DNA from: Sphingomonas lycopersici | GTDB lineage: Bacteria > Pseudomonadota > Alphaproteobacteria > Sphingomonadales > Sphingomonadaceae | Direction of reading: 5' to 3' | Length of the DNA stretch: 49,754 bases | Assembly (NCBI RefSeq): GCF_026130605.1 | Contig: NZ_JANFAU010000022.1 | Location: 1 to 49,754 of the forward strand | Made by a program: the position numbers and the translations under genes | Part shown: piece by piece, positions 7,745 through 15,099 of the stretch | Layout: the number at the start of each line of letters is the position of its first letter | Numbering within the stretch: the stretch's first letter is position 1 | The notes under the pieces: generated by a model | Databases searched by the model: none | The model's input: the letters and a program-made list of their open reading frames with translations, nothing else | What the model was told of the DNA's origin: nothing

Positions 7745-9166
7745 TTACGCCTCTTCGAGCGCAACCGCGTTGATGATGTGCGGCTGGGTATATTCGTGCA
7801 GCCCGGACTCGCCCAATTCGCCGCCCAGCCCCGATTGCTTGGCGCCGCGGAACGGGATGTTGGCGTCGATCGCGAGATATTGGTTCACCCAGACGGTGCC
7901 GGTATCGATCTTCTTCGCGACCTCGGTCGCGCGGGTCAGATCCTTGCCCCACACCGTGCCGCCGAGCCCCATGTCGGTGTCGTTGGCGCGGCGGATGACA
8001 TCGTCGATGTCGGCATATTTGAGCACCGGCAGCACCGGGCCGAACTGCTCCTCGCGCACCAGCGGGGCGTCGTCGTCGAGATCGCGCACGATCGTCGGCG
8101 GGATGAAATAGCCGGGCCGGTCCAGCGGCTCGCCGCCGGCGAGCACCGTCCCGCGCGCCTTGGCATCCTCCAGCAGCGCCTTGACCTTCTCGAACTGCAT
8201 CCGGTTCTGCAGCGGGCCGACGGTGGTGCCCTGCTTCGATCCGTCGTCGACCACCGCCTCCTTGGCGAGCCGCGCAAGCTCGTCGCAGAATTCGTCGTAC
8301 ATCGCCTCGGGCACATAGGCGCGCTTGATCGCGACGCAGATCTGGCCGGCATTGGCCATCGCGCCGCCATAGACCTTCTGCGCCACCTGGCGCGGGTTCA
8401 CATCGTCGAGCACGATCGCGGCGTCGTTGCCGCCAAGCTCGAGCGTCACGCGCTTCACGCCCTCGGCGGCGGCGGCCATCACCTTCTTGCCGGTCGCGGT
8501 CGATCCGGTGAAGGCGACCTTGGCGACATCGGGGTGGCCGGTCAGCCGCGCGCCGAGATCGTTCTGGTCGCAGATCACATTGACGACGCCCGGCGGCAGC
8601 AGCTCGCGGCAGATCTCGCCGAGCAGCAAGGTGGTGAGCGGGGTGGTCGGCGCCGGCTTGATCACGATCGTATTGCCGGTGACGAGCGCCGGGCCGAGCT
8701 TGTTCATCACCAGGATGACCGGGAAGTTCCACGGCGTGATCGCCGCGACGACCCCCAGCGGGGTGCGGTGCTCGATCACCACATTGCCGCCGGTGTCGCG
8801 CAGCGTCTTCGGCTCGATCCGCATCTCGGCGAAGGCGCGCAGCGTGAAGACGCTGCCCATCACCTCATACATCGCCTGGTCGAGCGGCTTGCCCTGCTCG
8901 GCGGTGAGCAGGCTGGCGAATTCGCCCGCGCGCGCCTCCAGCGCGTCGGCGATCTTGGCGACCAGCGCTGCGCGTTCCTCGATCGGGGTGGCGGCCCAGC
9001 CGGGGAAAGCGCGCTTCGCCGCCGCCACCGCGCGATCGACCAGCGCCGCATCGGCCTTGGGGCATTGTGCAAAGGCCGCCCCGGTCGCAGGATTGACCAC
9101 ATCGAAGGTCGAAGCGCCGGCAATGGCTTCGCCATCGATCAGCAGGCGGAAATCGCGGTTCATCAT
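7745..9166 (-). CDS. NAD(P)-dependent aldehyde dehydrogenase, candidate vanillin/4-hydroxybenzaldehyde dehydrogenase
   Basis: The 473-aa ALDH has PWNFPVILVMNKLGPALVTG, FTGSTATGKKVM, LELGGNDAAIVLDD (general-base Glu) and NAGQICVAIKRAY (nucleophile Cys). Two adjacent ATGs (9166 and 9163) follow GAGGAGAGCG; either could start. The open frame continues far upstream, but that part is antisense to ferA. The gene is divergent from the feruloyl-CoA synthetase gene and shares with it a 201-bp region containing operator copies 3 and 4. Hydroxycinnamoyl-CoA cleavage yields vanillin or 4-hydroxybenzaldehyde, so this enzyme is the natural next step to vanillate or 4-hydroxybenzoate (LigV role). The substrate assignment rests on context, since ALDH sequence alone does not decide it. 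Confidence 0.87.
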   Translation of the reverse strand: MMNRDFRLLIDGEAIAGASTFDVVNPATGAAFAQCPKADAALVDRAVAAAKRAFPGWAATPIEERAALVAKIADALEARAGEFASLLTAEQGKPLDQAMYEVMGSVFTLRAFAEMRIEPKTLRDTGGNVVIEHRTPLGVVAAITPWNFPVILVMNKLGPALVTGNTIVIKPAPTTPLTTLLLGEICRELLPPGVVNVICDQNDLGARLTGHPDVAKVAFTGSTATGKKVMAAAAEGVKRVTLELGGNDAAIVLDDVNPRQVAQKVYGGAMANAGQICVAIKRAYVPEAMYDEFCDELARLAKEAVVDDGSKQGTTVGPLQNRMQFEKVKALLEDAKARGTVLAGGEPLDRPGYFIPPTIVRDLDDDAPLVREEQFGPVLPVLKYADIDDVIRRANDTDMGLGGTVWGKDLTRATEVAKKIDTGTVWVNQYLAIDANIPFRGAKQSGLGGELGESGLHEYTQPHIINAVALEEA

Positions 9167-9217
9167 CGCTCTCCTCGAAAATCCCGCCGCGCGGAAGACA
9201 CGCGGCATTTGCCGGAT

Positions 9218-9238
9218 ATTGTGTGCTACGGATACAAT
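9218..9238. promoter_or_regulatory. Operator copy 3 between divergent ALDH and ferA
   Basis: ATTGTG-TGCTACGGA-TACAAT has one mismatch in the arms compared with copies 1 and 2 and the same 9-bp spacer starting TGC. It lies 51 bp upstream of the ALDH start codon. Confidence 0.72.
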
Positions 9239-9276
9239 CTTGGCAAGCGGATTCCGTGGGCGACATTGCCTTGCAA

Positions 9277-9297
9277 AACGTTTGCCAGGGATACAAT
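9277..9297. promoter_or_regulatory. Operator copy 4 (half-conserved) upstream of ferA
   Basis: AACGTT-TGCCAGGGA-TACAAT keeps the right arm, the TGC and the GGA of copy 3, but the left arm is degenerate. Start-to-start it is 59 bp from copy 3 and lies 70 bp upstream of the ferA ATG. It may be a weaker site bound cooperatively with copy 3. Confidence 0.5.
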
Positions 9298-9350
9298 ATG
9301 CGCAGCCCGAGCCGTTGAATGCGGCCGATTCGGATGGAGAGGAACGCAAG

Positions 9351-9371
9351 ATGCAGGCAGGCCGGCGATGA
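9351..9371 (+). CDS. Possible 6-codon leader peptide (MQAGRR) coupled to ferA
   Basis: ATG at 9351 is preceded by a good Shine-Dalgarno (GGAGAGGAACGCAAG) and runs six codons to a TGA at 9369-9371. That TGA overlaps the ferA ATG in ATGA. The ferA ATG itself has no clear ribosome site (GGCCGGCG), so translation of ferA may depend on re-initiation after this mini-ORF. The peptide sequence itself has no recognisable attenuation code. Confidence 0.4.
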   Translation: MQAGRR

Positions 9372-11515
9372 GCACCGCCCTGATCGACGAACGCAAATCC
9401 GATGCTTCCCCATCTCGCGATCGGCTCGACCGGCTGCTTCGTGCGCGCTCGGTGGCGATCGTCGGTGCATCGGATCGACCGGGGGCGCTCGGCGCGTCGG
9501 TGCTCGCCAATCTTGAGCACGCCGGGTTCGATGGCGCGATCCATCTCGTCAATCCCAACCGCGCCGAGATCGGCGGCCGTCCGTGCGTCGCCTCGGTCGC
9601 CGATCTGCCGCGCGGGATCGACGCCGCGGTGCTGGCGATTCCGCGCGCCGGGGTGCTCGATGCGATGCGCGGGCTGGCCGAGCGCGGCGTCGGCGCGGCG
9701 GTGATCTTTTCCGCCGGCTTCGCGGAGGATGGCGCGCAGGGGCTCGCTGATCAGCGCGAGATCGCGCGGATCGCCGCGGCGGCCGATATGGTGGTCGAAG
9801 GCCCCAATTGTCTCGGCCTCGTCAATTTCCGCGACAAATTGCCACTCACGTTTATCGATATGCCCGAGGCGCGCGCGGAAGGCGCGCGGCGGGTCGGCAT
9901 CGTCTCGCAATCCGGCGCGATGGCGGCGGTGCTCGCGACGACGATGATCGCGCGCGAGGTGCCGCTGGGCTGTTATGTCTCGACCGGGAACGAGGCGGCG
10001 ACCGGGGTCGAGGATTTCGTCGCGCGGCTGGTCGACGATCCCGATATCGCGGTGATCGCGATGATCGTCGAGCATTTCCGGCGGCCGGGTGCATTCCTCG
10101 CGGCGGCGCGCGCCGCGCGGTCGGCCGGCAAGCCGGTCGTCCTGCTCCACCCCGGCCGCAGCGCGGCGGGCGCGGCGAGCGCGGCGACGCATACCGGGGC
10201 GATGGCCGGCGATCATGCCGTGATGCGCACCCATGTCGAACATGCCGGGGTGATCCTGGTCGAATCGCTGGAGGAATTGGGCGACGTGGTGGAGATCGCC
10301 ACGCGCTGCCCGGCGTTGCCCGGCGGCGCGACGGGCGTCGTCGCCGAATCGGGCGCGTTCAAGGCGATGATGCTCGATCTCGCCGAGGAGGTGGGGCTGA
10401 ACCTGCCGCCGCTCGGCGACGCCGACAGCCCGGCGTTGCGCGCGGCCTTGCCGCCATTCGTGCCCGTCTCCAACCCGCTCGACGTCACCGCGCAGGGGCT
10501 CGTCGATCCGGGGATGTACGGTCGGGTGATCGCCGCGCTCGCCGAGGATGCGCGGATCGACACGATCGTCGTCACGCTGATCCAGACCGATATCCGCACC
10601 TCGTCGGTAAAGTTCGCCGCGGTGGCCGAGGCGCTTGCCGCGCGCGGCGGGGTCAAGCCGGTGGTGGTCGCCGGGGTGGACGAGGGCGGCGGGGTGCAGC
10701 CGAGCGATATCGCCGCATTGCACGCGCTGGGCGTCACCTATCTCCCCACCGCCGAGCGTGCATTGCGCGCATTGGCGCGGCTCACCAATGCGGCGGGCGC
10801 GGCGCGGGCGGGACAGGCGCAAACGACTGCGCCGTTCGACGATCTGCCCGCCGCCGGCGCGACGATTCCCGAATATCGCGCCAAGCAATTGCTCGGCGCG
10901 CGCGGCATCGCCTTCCCGACCTTCACGCTGGCGCATGACAAGGACAGCGCGGTCGCCGCGGCCGAGCGGCTGGGTTATCCGGTGGTGCTCAAGGCGCAGG
11001 CCGCCGCGTTGCCGCACAAGAGCGACGCCGGCGGGGTGATCGTCGGGCTGGCCGATGCCGCGGCGGTCGCGGCCGGCTGGGATCGGCTGCTTGCGCAGGT
11101 CGGCGCGGCGCGGCCCGATGTGGTGCTGGAAGGCGTGTTGGTCGAACCGATGGCGCCGCGCGGGGTGGAATTGATCGTCGGCGGGCGGAACGATCCCGCC
11201 TGGGGACCGGTGATCCTGATCGGTTCGGGCGGGGTGGTGGCGGAATTGCTGCACGACGCGCGGCTGGTGCCGACCGGGCTGTCCGAGGAAGCGATCGCGG
11301 CGGAAATCCGCCGGCTGAAGCTTGCCCCGCTGCTCGACGGGTTTCGCGGCGCACCGGTGGCGGACATTGCGGCGGTGGCGCGAATCGTCGCGGCGCTCGG
11401 CGCGGTCCTCGACGCCAATCCGGCGATCCGCGAAGTCGATCTGAACCCGGTGGTGGTCTATCCTAAGGGCGAGGGCGAGGGCGCGATCGCGCTCGACGCG
11501 CTGATCTCGCTATGA
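9368..11515 (+). CDS. ferA: Feruloyl-CoA synthetase-type acyl-CoA ligase (NDP-forming)
   Basis: The 715-aa cytoplasmic enzyme is of the ADP-forming acyl-CoA synthetase superfamily. An N-terminal CoA-binding Rossmann domain (ARSVAIVGASDRPGALG, about residues 27-45) is followed by succinyl-CoA-ligase-like domains. GIVSQSGAMAA and THTGAMAGDHAV carry the phospho-accepting His. A C-terminal ATP-grasp domain (about residues 490-715) has YPVVLKAQAAALPHKSDAGGV and REVDLNPVVV. Sphingomonads activate ferulate and other hydroxycinnamates with this ligase type (FerA), and here it sits beside an ALDH and near FerB, which supports that role. The start chosen is ATG 9368, because the reading frame further upstream is antisense to the ALDH gene. 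It probably forms a unit with a 68-codon ORF whose ATG overlaps its stop. Pimeloyl- or acetyl-CoA synthetase activity is the main alternative. Confidence 0.83.
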   Translation: MSTALIDERKSDASPSRDRLDRLLRARSVAIVGASDRPGALGASVLANLEHAGFDGAIHLVNPNRAEIGGRPCVASVADLPRGIDAAVLAIPRAGVLDAMRGLAERGVGAAVIFSAGFAEDGAQGLADQREIARIAAAADMVVEGPNCLGLVNFRDKLPLTFIDMPEARAEGARRVGIVSQSGAMAAVLATTMIAREVPLGCYVSTGNEAATGVEDFVARLVDDPDIAVIAMIVEHFRRPGAFLAAARAARSAGKPVVLLHPGRSAAGAASAATHTGAMAGDHAVMRTHVEHAGVILVESLEELGDVVEIATRCPALPGGATGVVAESGAFKAMMLDLAEEVGLNLPPLGDADSPALRAALPPFVPVSNPLDVTAQGLVDPGMYGRVIAALAEDARIDTIVVTLIQTDIRTSSVKFAAVAEALAARGGVKPVVVAGVDEGGGVQPSDIAALHALGVTYLPTAERALRALARLTNAAGAARAGQAQTTAPFDDLPAAGATIPEYRAKQLLGARGIAFPTFTLAHDKDSAVAAAERLGYPVVLKAQAAALPHKSDAGGVIVGLADAAAVAAGWDRLLAQVGAARPDVVLEGVLVEPMAPRGVELIVGGRNDPAWGPVILIGSGGVVAELLHDARLVPTGLSEEAIAAEIRRLKLAPLLDGFRGAPVADIAAVARIVAALGAVLDANPAIREVDLNPVVVYPKGEGEGAIALDALISL

Positions 11516-11718
11516 CGCGGCAGCCGGAAAGCGGCGCGCCCGCGGCCCCGGCTTGCCGTTGCGATCGCGCGCGCAGTTGCTGGTACGACAATGTTTCGGG
11601 GGGCGGCTCGCTGCCGTGCCACTGCGCGTCGTGCCGGCGCGCCTTTCATATGGAGATGCTCGCCGGGATCGCGATCGCCGCCGCATCCGCGGTGGTGATC
11701 GTGGCGATCGCTGGGTAA
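11512..11718 (+). CDS. Small Cys-rich protein with C-terminal membrane segment
   Basis: The 68-aa ORF begins at an ATG that overlaps the ferA stop by 4 bp (CTATGA), the arrangement used by most genuine gene pairs in this window. It contains a cysteine pattern (ACRCDRARSCWYDN, then LPCHCASCRRAFH) that could bind a metal. A hydrophobic helix (MLAGIAIAAASAVVIVAIAG) ends the protein. It would be a tail-anchored inner-membrane protein with a Zn-ribbon-like head. I do not recognise a family. A bidirectional hairpin follows it, consistent with the end of the transcript. It may be spurious, since short ORFs are frequent in GC-rich DNA. Confidence 0.45.
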   Translation: MTRQPESGAPAAPACRCDRARSCWYDNVSGGGSLPCHCASCRRAFHMEMLAGIAIAAASAVVIVAIAG

Positions 11719-11749
11719 AAAATGATCCGTTCGCCCTGATAAGCATAGG

Positions 11750-11779
11750 CCGTCATGCCGGATCTGATCGGCATGACGG
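11750..11779. terminator. Bidirectional hairpin between convergent ferA unit and ferB
   Basis: CCGTCATGCCG and CGGCATGACGG form a perfect 11-bp stem with an 8-base loop, exactly between the end of the plus-strand ferA unit (11718) and the stop of ferB on the minus strand (11796). No long T-run is present. Confidence 0.6.
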
Positions 11780-11795
11780 CACGCGGGGGCTGCAA

Positions 11796-12626
11796 TCAGG
11801 CGCTGACCTTCGACTGGTCGTAGGCGCCGAGACCGGGCTTGTAGCTCTTTTCGTCGATGAACTGGCGGATGCCTTCCTTGCGGCCCTCCGACGGGTCGTG
11901 GAAATTGGCCGCTTCCTGCATCCGCACGAGATAATCCTCGGCTTCGTCATAGGTCATCGCGCCGACGCGGCGCACCGCATCCTTGGCGAATTTGAGCGCG
12001 ACCGGATTCTTCTGGAGCAGGATCGCCGCGACCTCGCGCACGCGCGCTTCGAGCCGTTCGAGCGGCACGCTCTCGTTGACGAGACGCATCGCCGCCGCCT
12101 GCTGGCCGTCGATCAGCTCGCCCGTCAATGTCAGCCACATCGCGTCGCGCATCGGCAGCAGGTCGACCACCACCTTGGTCACCCCGCCGCCGGGGAGGAT
12201 GCCCCAATTGATTTCCGACAGGCCGAATTTCGCTTCGTCGGCGCAGATCGCCAGATCGCAGGAGAACAAGGGACCGAAGCCGCCGCCGAAGCACCAGCCG
12301 TTGACCATGGCGATCGTCGGCTTCTGATACCAGCGCAGCCGGCGGAACCAGCCATAGCTCTCGCGCTGCGACTTGCGCACGCCGCGCAGCCCCTGCGCCT
12401 CGGTCTCGCGGAAATATTCCTTGAGATCCATGCCGGCCGACCAGGCCGCGCCTTCGCCGCCCAGCACCAGCACGCCCACGTCGTCACGATATTCGAGCTC
12501 GTCGAGCACCTCCATCATGCGGCGGTTGAGTGTGGGGCTCATCGCGTTGCGTTTTTCCGGGCGCGCGAAATTCACCCAGGCGATGCGGTCCTCGACCCGA
12601 AACGTAACGACCTGCTTCTCGCTCAT
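11796..12626 (-). CDS. ferB: Hydroxycinnamoyl-CoA hydratase-lyase (feruloyl-CoA hydratase/lyase)
   Basis: The 276-aa crotonase-fold enzyme hydrates feruloyl-CoA or p-coumaroyl-CoA and cleaves the product to vanillin or 4-hydroxybenzaldehyde plus acetyl-CoA. It resembles the Pseudomonas enzyme (Ech/HCHL) almost motif by motif: FARPEKRNAMSPTLNR, AWSAGMDLKEYFRE, AMVNGWCFGGGFGPLFSCDL and FGLSEINWGI (catalytic Glu in SEINWG). The Tyr-containing EDYLVRM and the ending FIDEKSYKPGLGAYDQSK also match. The start is ATG 12626 with GGAGGAG five bases upstream; the frame extends further upstream but that part is not needed. Operator copy 5 lies 26 bp upstream of the ATG. It converges on ferA instead of forming the ferB-ferA operon known from other sphingomonads. 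Confidence 0.92.
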   Translation of the reverse strand: MSEKQVVTFRVEDRIAWVNFARPEKRNAMSPTLNRRMMEVLDELEYRDDVGVLVLGGEGAAWSAGMDLKEYFRETEAQGLRGVRKSQRESYGWFRRLRWYQKPTIAMVNGWCFGGGFGPLFSCDLAICADEAKFGLSEINWGILPGGGVTKVVVDLLPMRDAMWLTLTGELIDGQQAAAMRLVNESVPLERLEARVREVAAILLQKNPVALKFAKDAVRRVGAMTYDEAEDYLVRMQEAANFHDPSEGRKEGIRQFIDEKSYKPGLGAYDQSKVSA

Positions 12627-12651
12627 GACCTCTCCTCCGTGCGATCTGATA

Positions 12652-12672
12652 TATGTATCATTGGCATACAAT
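12652..12672. promoter_or_regulatory. Operator copy 5 upstream of ferB
   Basis: Read on the minus strand (the ferB direction) it is ATTGTA-TGCCAATGA-TACATA, with the same arms, 9-bp spacer and TGC as copies 1-4 and a single-base change plus swap in the last arm. It lies 26 bp upstream of the ferB ATG, where repressor binding would block transcription. Confidence 0.72.
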
Positions 12673-12736
12673 CGAGGCACTGTCCAGCGGCGCGGATGCG
12701 CGTATTCGGTCGGGCTTGGGCGGGTGACGGTTTGCG

Positions 12737-13042
12737 TCAGACGCGGTGGCGCAGCCGCCGCATCGTCGCCTTGCTCGTTTCGGCCGAGACGTTCTCGCCG
12801 GGCGGCGCGTGGCCGGCGATCCACACGCTATGATCGACCCATTCCCCGGTCGCGGGGTCGAACCCCGCGGCGCAGCGCACCAGGCCGCGCAACTGGCGCT
12901 GGAGATCGAGATGCAGCCGGACGAGTGCCTGCTGCGCGCCGAGCGGGAGCGGCTCGCGGAAGGCGAAGCGGCGCAGGCGATGCGCGTGCGCGGGACTTTC
13001 GACGGCCGCGACGAGCGAGAGGTGGGGGCGCGGCGCGGTCAT
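12737..13042 (-). CDS. Unknown 101-aa protein, last gene of the folate operon
   Basis: The 101-aa soluble protein is rich in Leu, Arg and His. ATG 13042 overlaps the folB-like TGA by 4 bp (ATGA), so it is very probably translated. Visible features are an N-terminal beta-type stretch (HLSLVAAVES), a basic HAHRLRRFAFREPLPLG region and LVRLHLDLQRQLRGLVRCAAGFDPATGEWVDHSVWI in the middle. No signal peptide or membrane segment is seen. I do not recognise the family. Its fixed place after metF-purU-folD-folB suggests a role in one-carbon or pterin chemistry, but this is only context. Confidence 0.6.
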   Translation of the reverse strand: MTAPRPHLSLVAAVESPAHAHRLRRFAFREPLPLGAQQALVRLHLDLQRQLRGLVRCAAGFDPATGEWVDHSVWIAGHAPPGENVSAETSKATMRRLRHRV

Positions 13043-13389
13043 TGCGCGACGACGCGGACGCTGGCCAGCGCGGCGGCGAGCGCGCGCGGCTTCGCGACTG
13101 TCACCTCGGCCCTGGTGACCGCACCGAGCGCGAGGCAGCGTTCGGCGAGCATCTGCGCGAAGCTTTCGATCAGCGGCACATGCCGCGCGGCGAGGTCGGT
13201 CGCCTCGGCGACGATATGGCGATAATCGACCGTTTCCCCGAGCGTCGCGACGCGCGGCGCCCCCAGCGTGAGCGCGACACTCACCACCAGCGGCTGCCGC
13301 GCGCCGATTTCATGCGCATGCACCCCGATGTCGGCGTCAAGCGTGAGCGCGTCGACGCGCACCTCGGTGACGGTGCGCGCGTCAGCCAC
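13039..13389 (-). CDS. folB: Dihydroneopterin aldolase-like protein (FolB family)
   Basis: The 116-aa protein has FolB-family length and fold signature. The start (VRVDALTLDADIGVHAHEIGARQPLVVSVAL) contains the substrate Glu equivalent. VDYRHIVAEAT is the mid-protein conserved segment, LIESFAQMLAE carries the second acidic residue, and VTVAKPRAL carries the catalytic Lys-Pro. The family cleaves 7,8-dihydroneopterin to 6-hydroxymethyl-dihydropterin in folate synthesis. It starts with GTG 13389, overlaps the folD stop by 8 bp and overlaps orf101 by 4 bp. Placement with MetF, PurU and FolD suggests that it supports a locally raised tetrahydrofolate demand. A second, housekeeping folB elsewhere in the genome is likely; that is inference. 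Confidence 0.82.
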   Translation of the reverse strand: MADARTVTEVRVDALTLDADIGVHAHEIGARQPLVVSVALTLGAPRVATLGETVDYRHIVAEATDLAARHVPLIESFAQMLAERCLALGAVTRAEVTVAKPRALAAALASVRVVAQ

Positions 13390-14239
13390 GGCACGCCGCC
13401 TCCGCCGCGCGCACGGTATTGGCGAGCAGACAGGCGATCGTCATCGGCCCCACCCCGCCGGGCACCGGGGTCGCGGCGCGCGCGTGGCCGAGCTCGTCGA
13501 ACGCGGTGTCGCCGACCAGCCGCGCCTTGCCCGCGGTATCGGTCACGCGGGTGATGCCGACATCGATCACCACCGCGCCGGGCTTGACCCAATCGCCGCG
13601 CACCAGCCGCGGCGCGCCCGCCGCCGCCACGACGATATCCGCCGCGCGGACGATCTCGGGCAGCCCGCGCGTCGCGATATGCGTGACGGTCACCGTGCAT
13701 TCGCGTTCGAGCAACAGCATCGCGACCGGCTTGCCGACGATATTCGACTTGCCGATCACCACCGCGTTCAAGCCGCGATAATCGTCGATCACGCTGTCGA
13801 GCAGCATCATGCAGCCGAGCGGGGTGCAGGGGACGAGCCCGCCGGTGCCGGTGGAGAGGCGCCCGACATTGACCGGGTGGAAGCCGTCGACGTCCTTCGC
13901 CGGCGCGATCGCATCGAGCACGCGCGCGGCGTCGATCTGCGGCGGCAGCGGCAATTGCACGAGGATGCCATGGACCGCGCGATCGGCATTGAGCCGGGCG
14001 ATCAGCGCGAGCAGCGCGGCCTCGTCGGTATCGGCGGGCAGGCGATGTTCGAACGAGGCGATGCCGGCGCGCGCCGCCTCGGCGATCTTGCGCGCGACAT
14101 AGACCTCGCTCGGCGCGTGATTGCCGATCAGCACCACCGCCAGCCCGGGGCGGATTCCGTCGCCGACCAGCGCGGCGACGTCGGCGGCGATACGGTCGGT
14201 CAGCGCGCGCGCCATCGCGCGTCCGTCGATCGGTGTCAT
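13382..14239 (-). CDS. folD: Bifunctional methylene-THF dehydrogenase / methenyl-THF cyclohydrolase
   Basis: The 285-aa enzyme oxidises 5,10-methylene-THF to methenyl-THF (NADP+) and hydrolyses it to 10-formyl-THF. Diagnostic motifs are all present: SEVYVARKIAEAARAGI (catalytic Tyr-x3-Lys), VQLPLPPQID, KDVDGFHPVNVG, GKSNIVGKPVAMLL (Rossmann part) and TPVPGGVGPMTIA. It is in an operon with metF and purU upstream (5-bp gap after purU) and folB downstream (8-bp overlap). The start is ATG 14239; a longer frame to 14302 runs inside purU and would add residues with no counterpart in FolD. In this operon it links MetF to PurU and so completes oxidation of a methyl group to formate. Confidence 0.95.
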   Translation of the reverse strand: MTPIDGRAMARALTDRIAADVAALVGDGIRPGLAVVLIGNHAPSEVYVARKIAEAARAGIASFEHRLPADTDEAALLALIARLNADRAVHGILVQLPLPPQIDAARVLDAIAPAKDVDGFHPVNVGRLSTGTGGLVPCTPLGCMMLLDSVIDDYRGLNAVVIGKSNIVGKPVAMLLLERECTVTVTHIATRGLPEIVRAADIVVAAAGAPRLVRGDWVKPGAVVIDVGITRVTDTAGKARLVGDTAFDELGHARAATPVPGGVGPMTIACLLANTVRAAEAACRG

Positions 14240-14244
14240 GCCGG

Positions 14245-15099
14245 TCAGCGGAAGACGATCGTGCGGTGGCCGTTGAGCAGCACGCGATCCTGCAGATGCC
14301 ACCGCACCGCCGCCGCGAGCACGCGGCGCTCGATGTCGCGGCCCTTGCGCACCAGATCGTCGGGCGTGTCGGCGTGGCTGATCGGCTCGACATCCTGCGC
14401 GATGATCGGGCCTTCGTCGAGATCGGCGGTGACGTAATGCGCGGTCGCGCCGATCATCTTCACCCCGCGGTCATAGGCCTGATGATAGGGCTTGGCGCCC
14501 TTGAAGCCGGGCAGGAAGCTGTGGTGGATGTTGATGCACCGGCCCGACAGGAACGCCGCCATCTCGTCCGACAAGATCTGCATGTAGCGCGCCAGCACGA
14601 CCAGATCGGCGCCGGTCTCTTCGACCAAAGCGCGGATCTGCGCTTCCTGCTGCGGCTTGGTGTCGCGCGTGATCGGCAGATGGTGGAAGGGCAGGTCGCC
14701 GATCAGCGAGATGTTGAGCGCGCTGCGCGGGTGGTTGGAGACGATCCCCACCACGTCCATCGGCATTTCGCCGATACGCTGGCGGTAGAGCAGGTCGCCG
14801 AGGCAATGATCGAATTTGGAGACCAGCATCAGCACCTTGAGCCGCTCGCCCGGCGCGCGCAGCGTCCATTCGGCGCCCATCTCGCCCGCGATCGGGGCGA
14901 ATGCGGCGCGCAGCGCGTCGGCGGCGTCGGCGCGTTCCAGCTCGAACACGACGCGCATGAAGAAGCGGCCGGTGAGCCGGTCGTCGAATTGCTGCGCATC
15001 GGTGATATTGCCGCCCTGTTCGGCCAGGAAGCCGGCGACCCGCGCCACCAGGCCGGGCCGGTCGTCGCAGGACAGGCGAAGGATATAGCTGTCGGTCAT
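14245..15099 (-). CDS. purU: Formyltetrahydrofolate deformylase
   Basis: The 284-aa enzyme hydrolyses 10-formyl-THF to THF plus formate. An N-terminal ACT domain (residues about 1-80, LRLSCDDRPGLVARVAGFLAEQGGNI) is followed by a formyltransferase-type domain. That domain has LMLVSKFDHCLGDLLYR, VSNHP, the active-site NIHHSFLPGFKGA and the HYVTADLDEGPII loop. The family residues Asn, His and Asp are therefore visible. The ATG 15099 overlaps the metF TGA (ATGA). Standing directly between metF and folD, it gives the operon a way to empty the one-carbon pool as formate. That would suit a cell taking methyl groups off many methoxylated aromatics. Confidence 0.95.
   Translation of the reverse strand: MTDSYILRLSCDDRPGLVARVAGFLAEQGGNITDAQQFDDRLTGRFFMRVVFELERADAADALRAAFAPIAGEMGAEWTLRAPGERLKVLMLVSKFDHCLGDLLYRQRIGEMPMDVVGIVSNHPRSALNISLIGDLPFHHLPITRDTKPQQEAQIRALVEETGADLVVLARYMQILSDEMAAFLSGRCINIHHSFLPGFKGAKPYHQAYDRGVKMIGATAHYVTADLDEGPIIAQDVEPISHADTPDDLVRKGRDIERRVLAAAVRWHLQDRVLLNGHRTIVFR

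Noticed and set aside
7745..11254. The minus-strand frame of the ALDH gene stays open for 1169 codons.
   Set aside because: The part beyond 9166 is antisense to ferA and has no family signature; the ribosome site and ALDH family alignment fix the start at 9166 or 9163.
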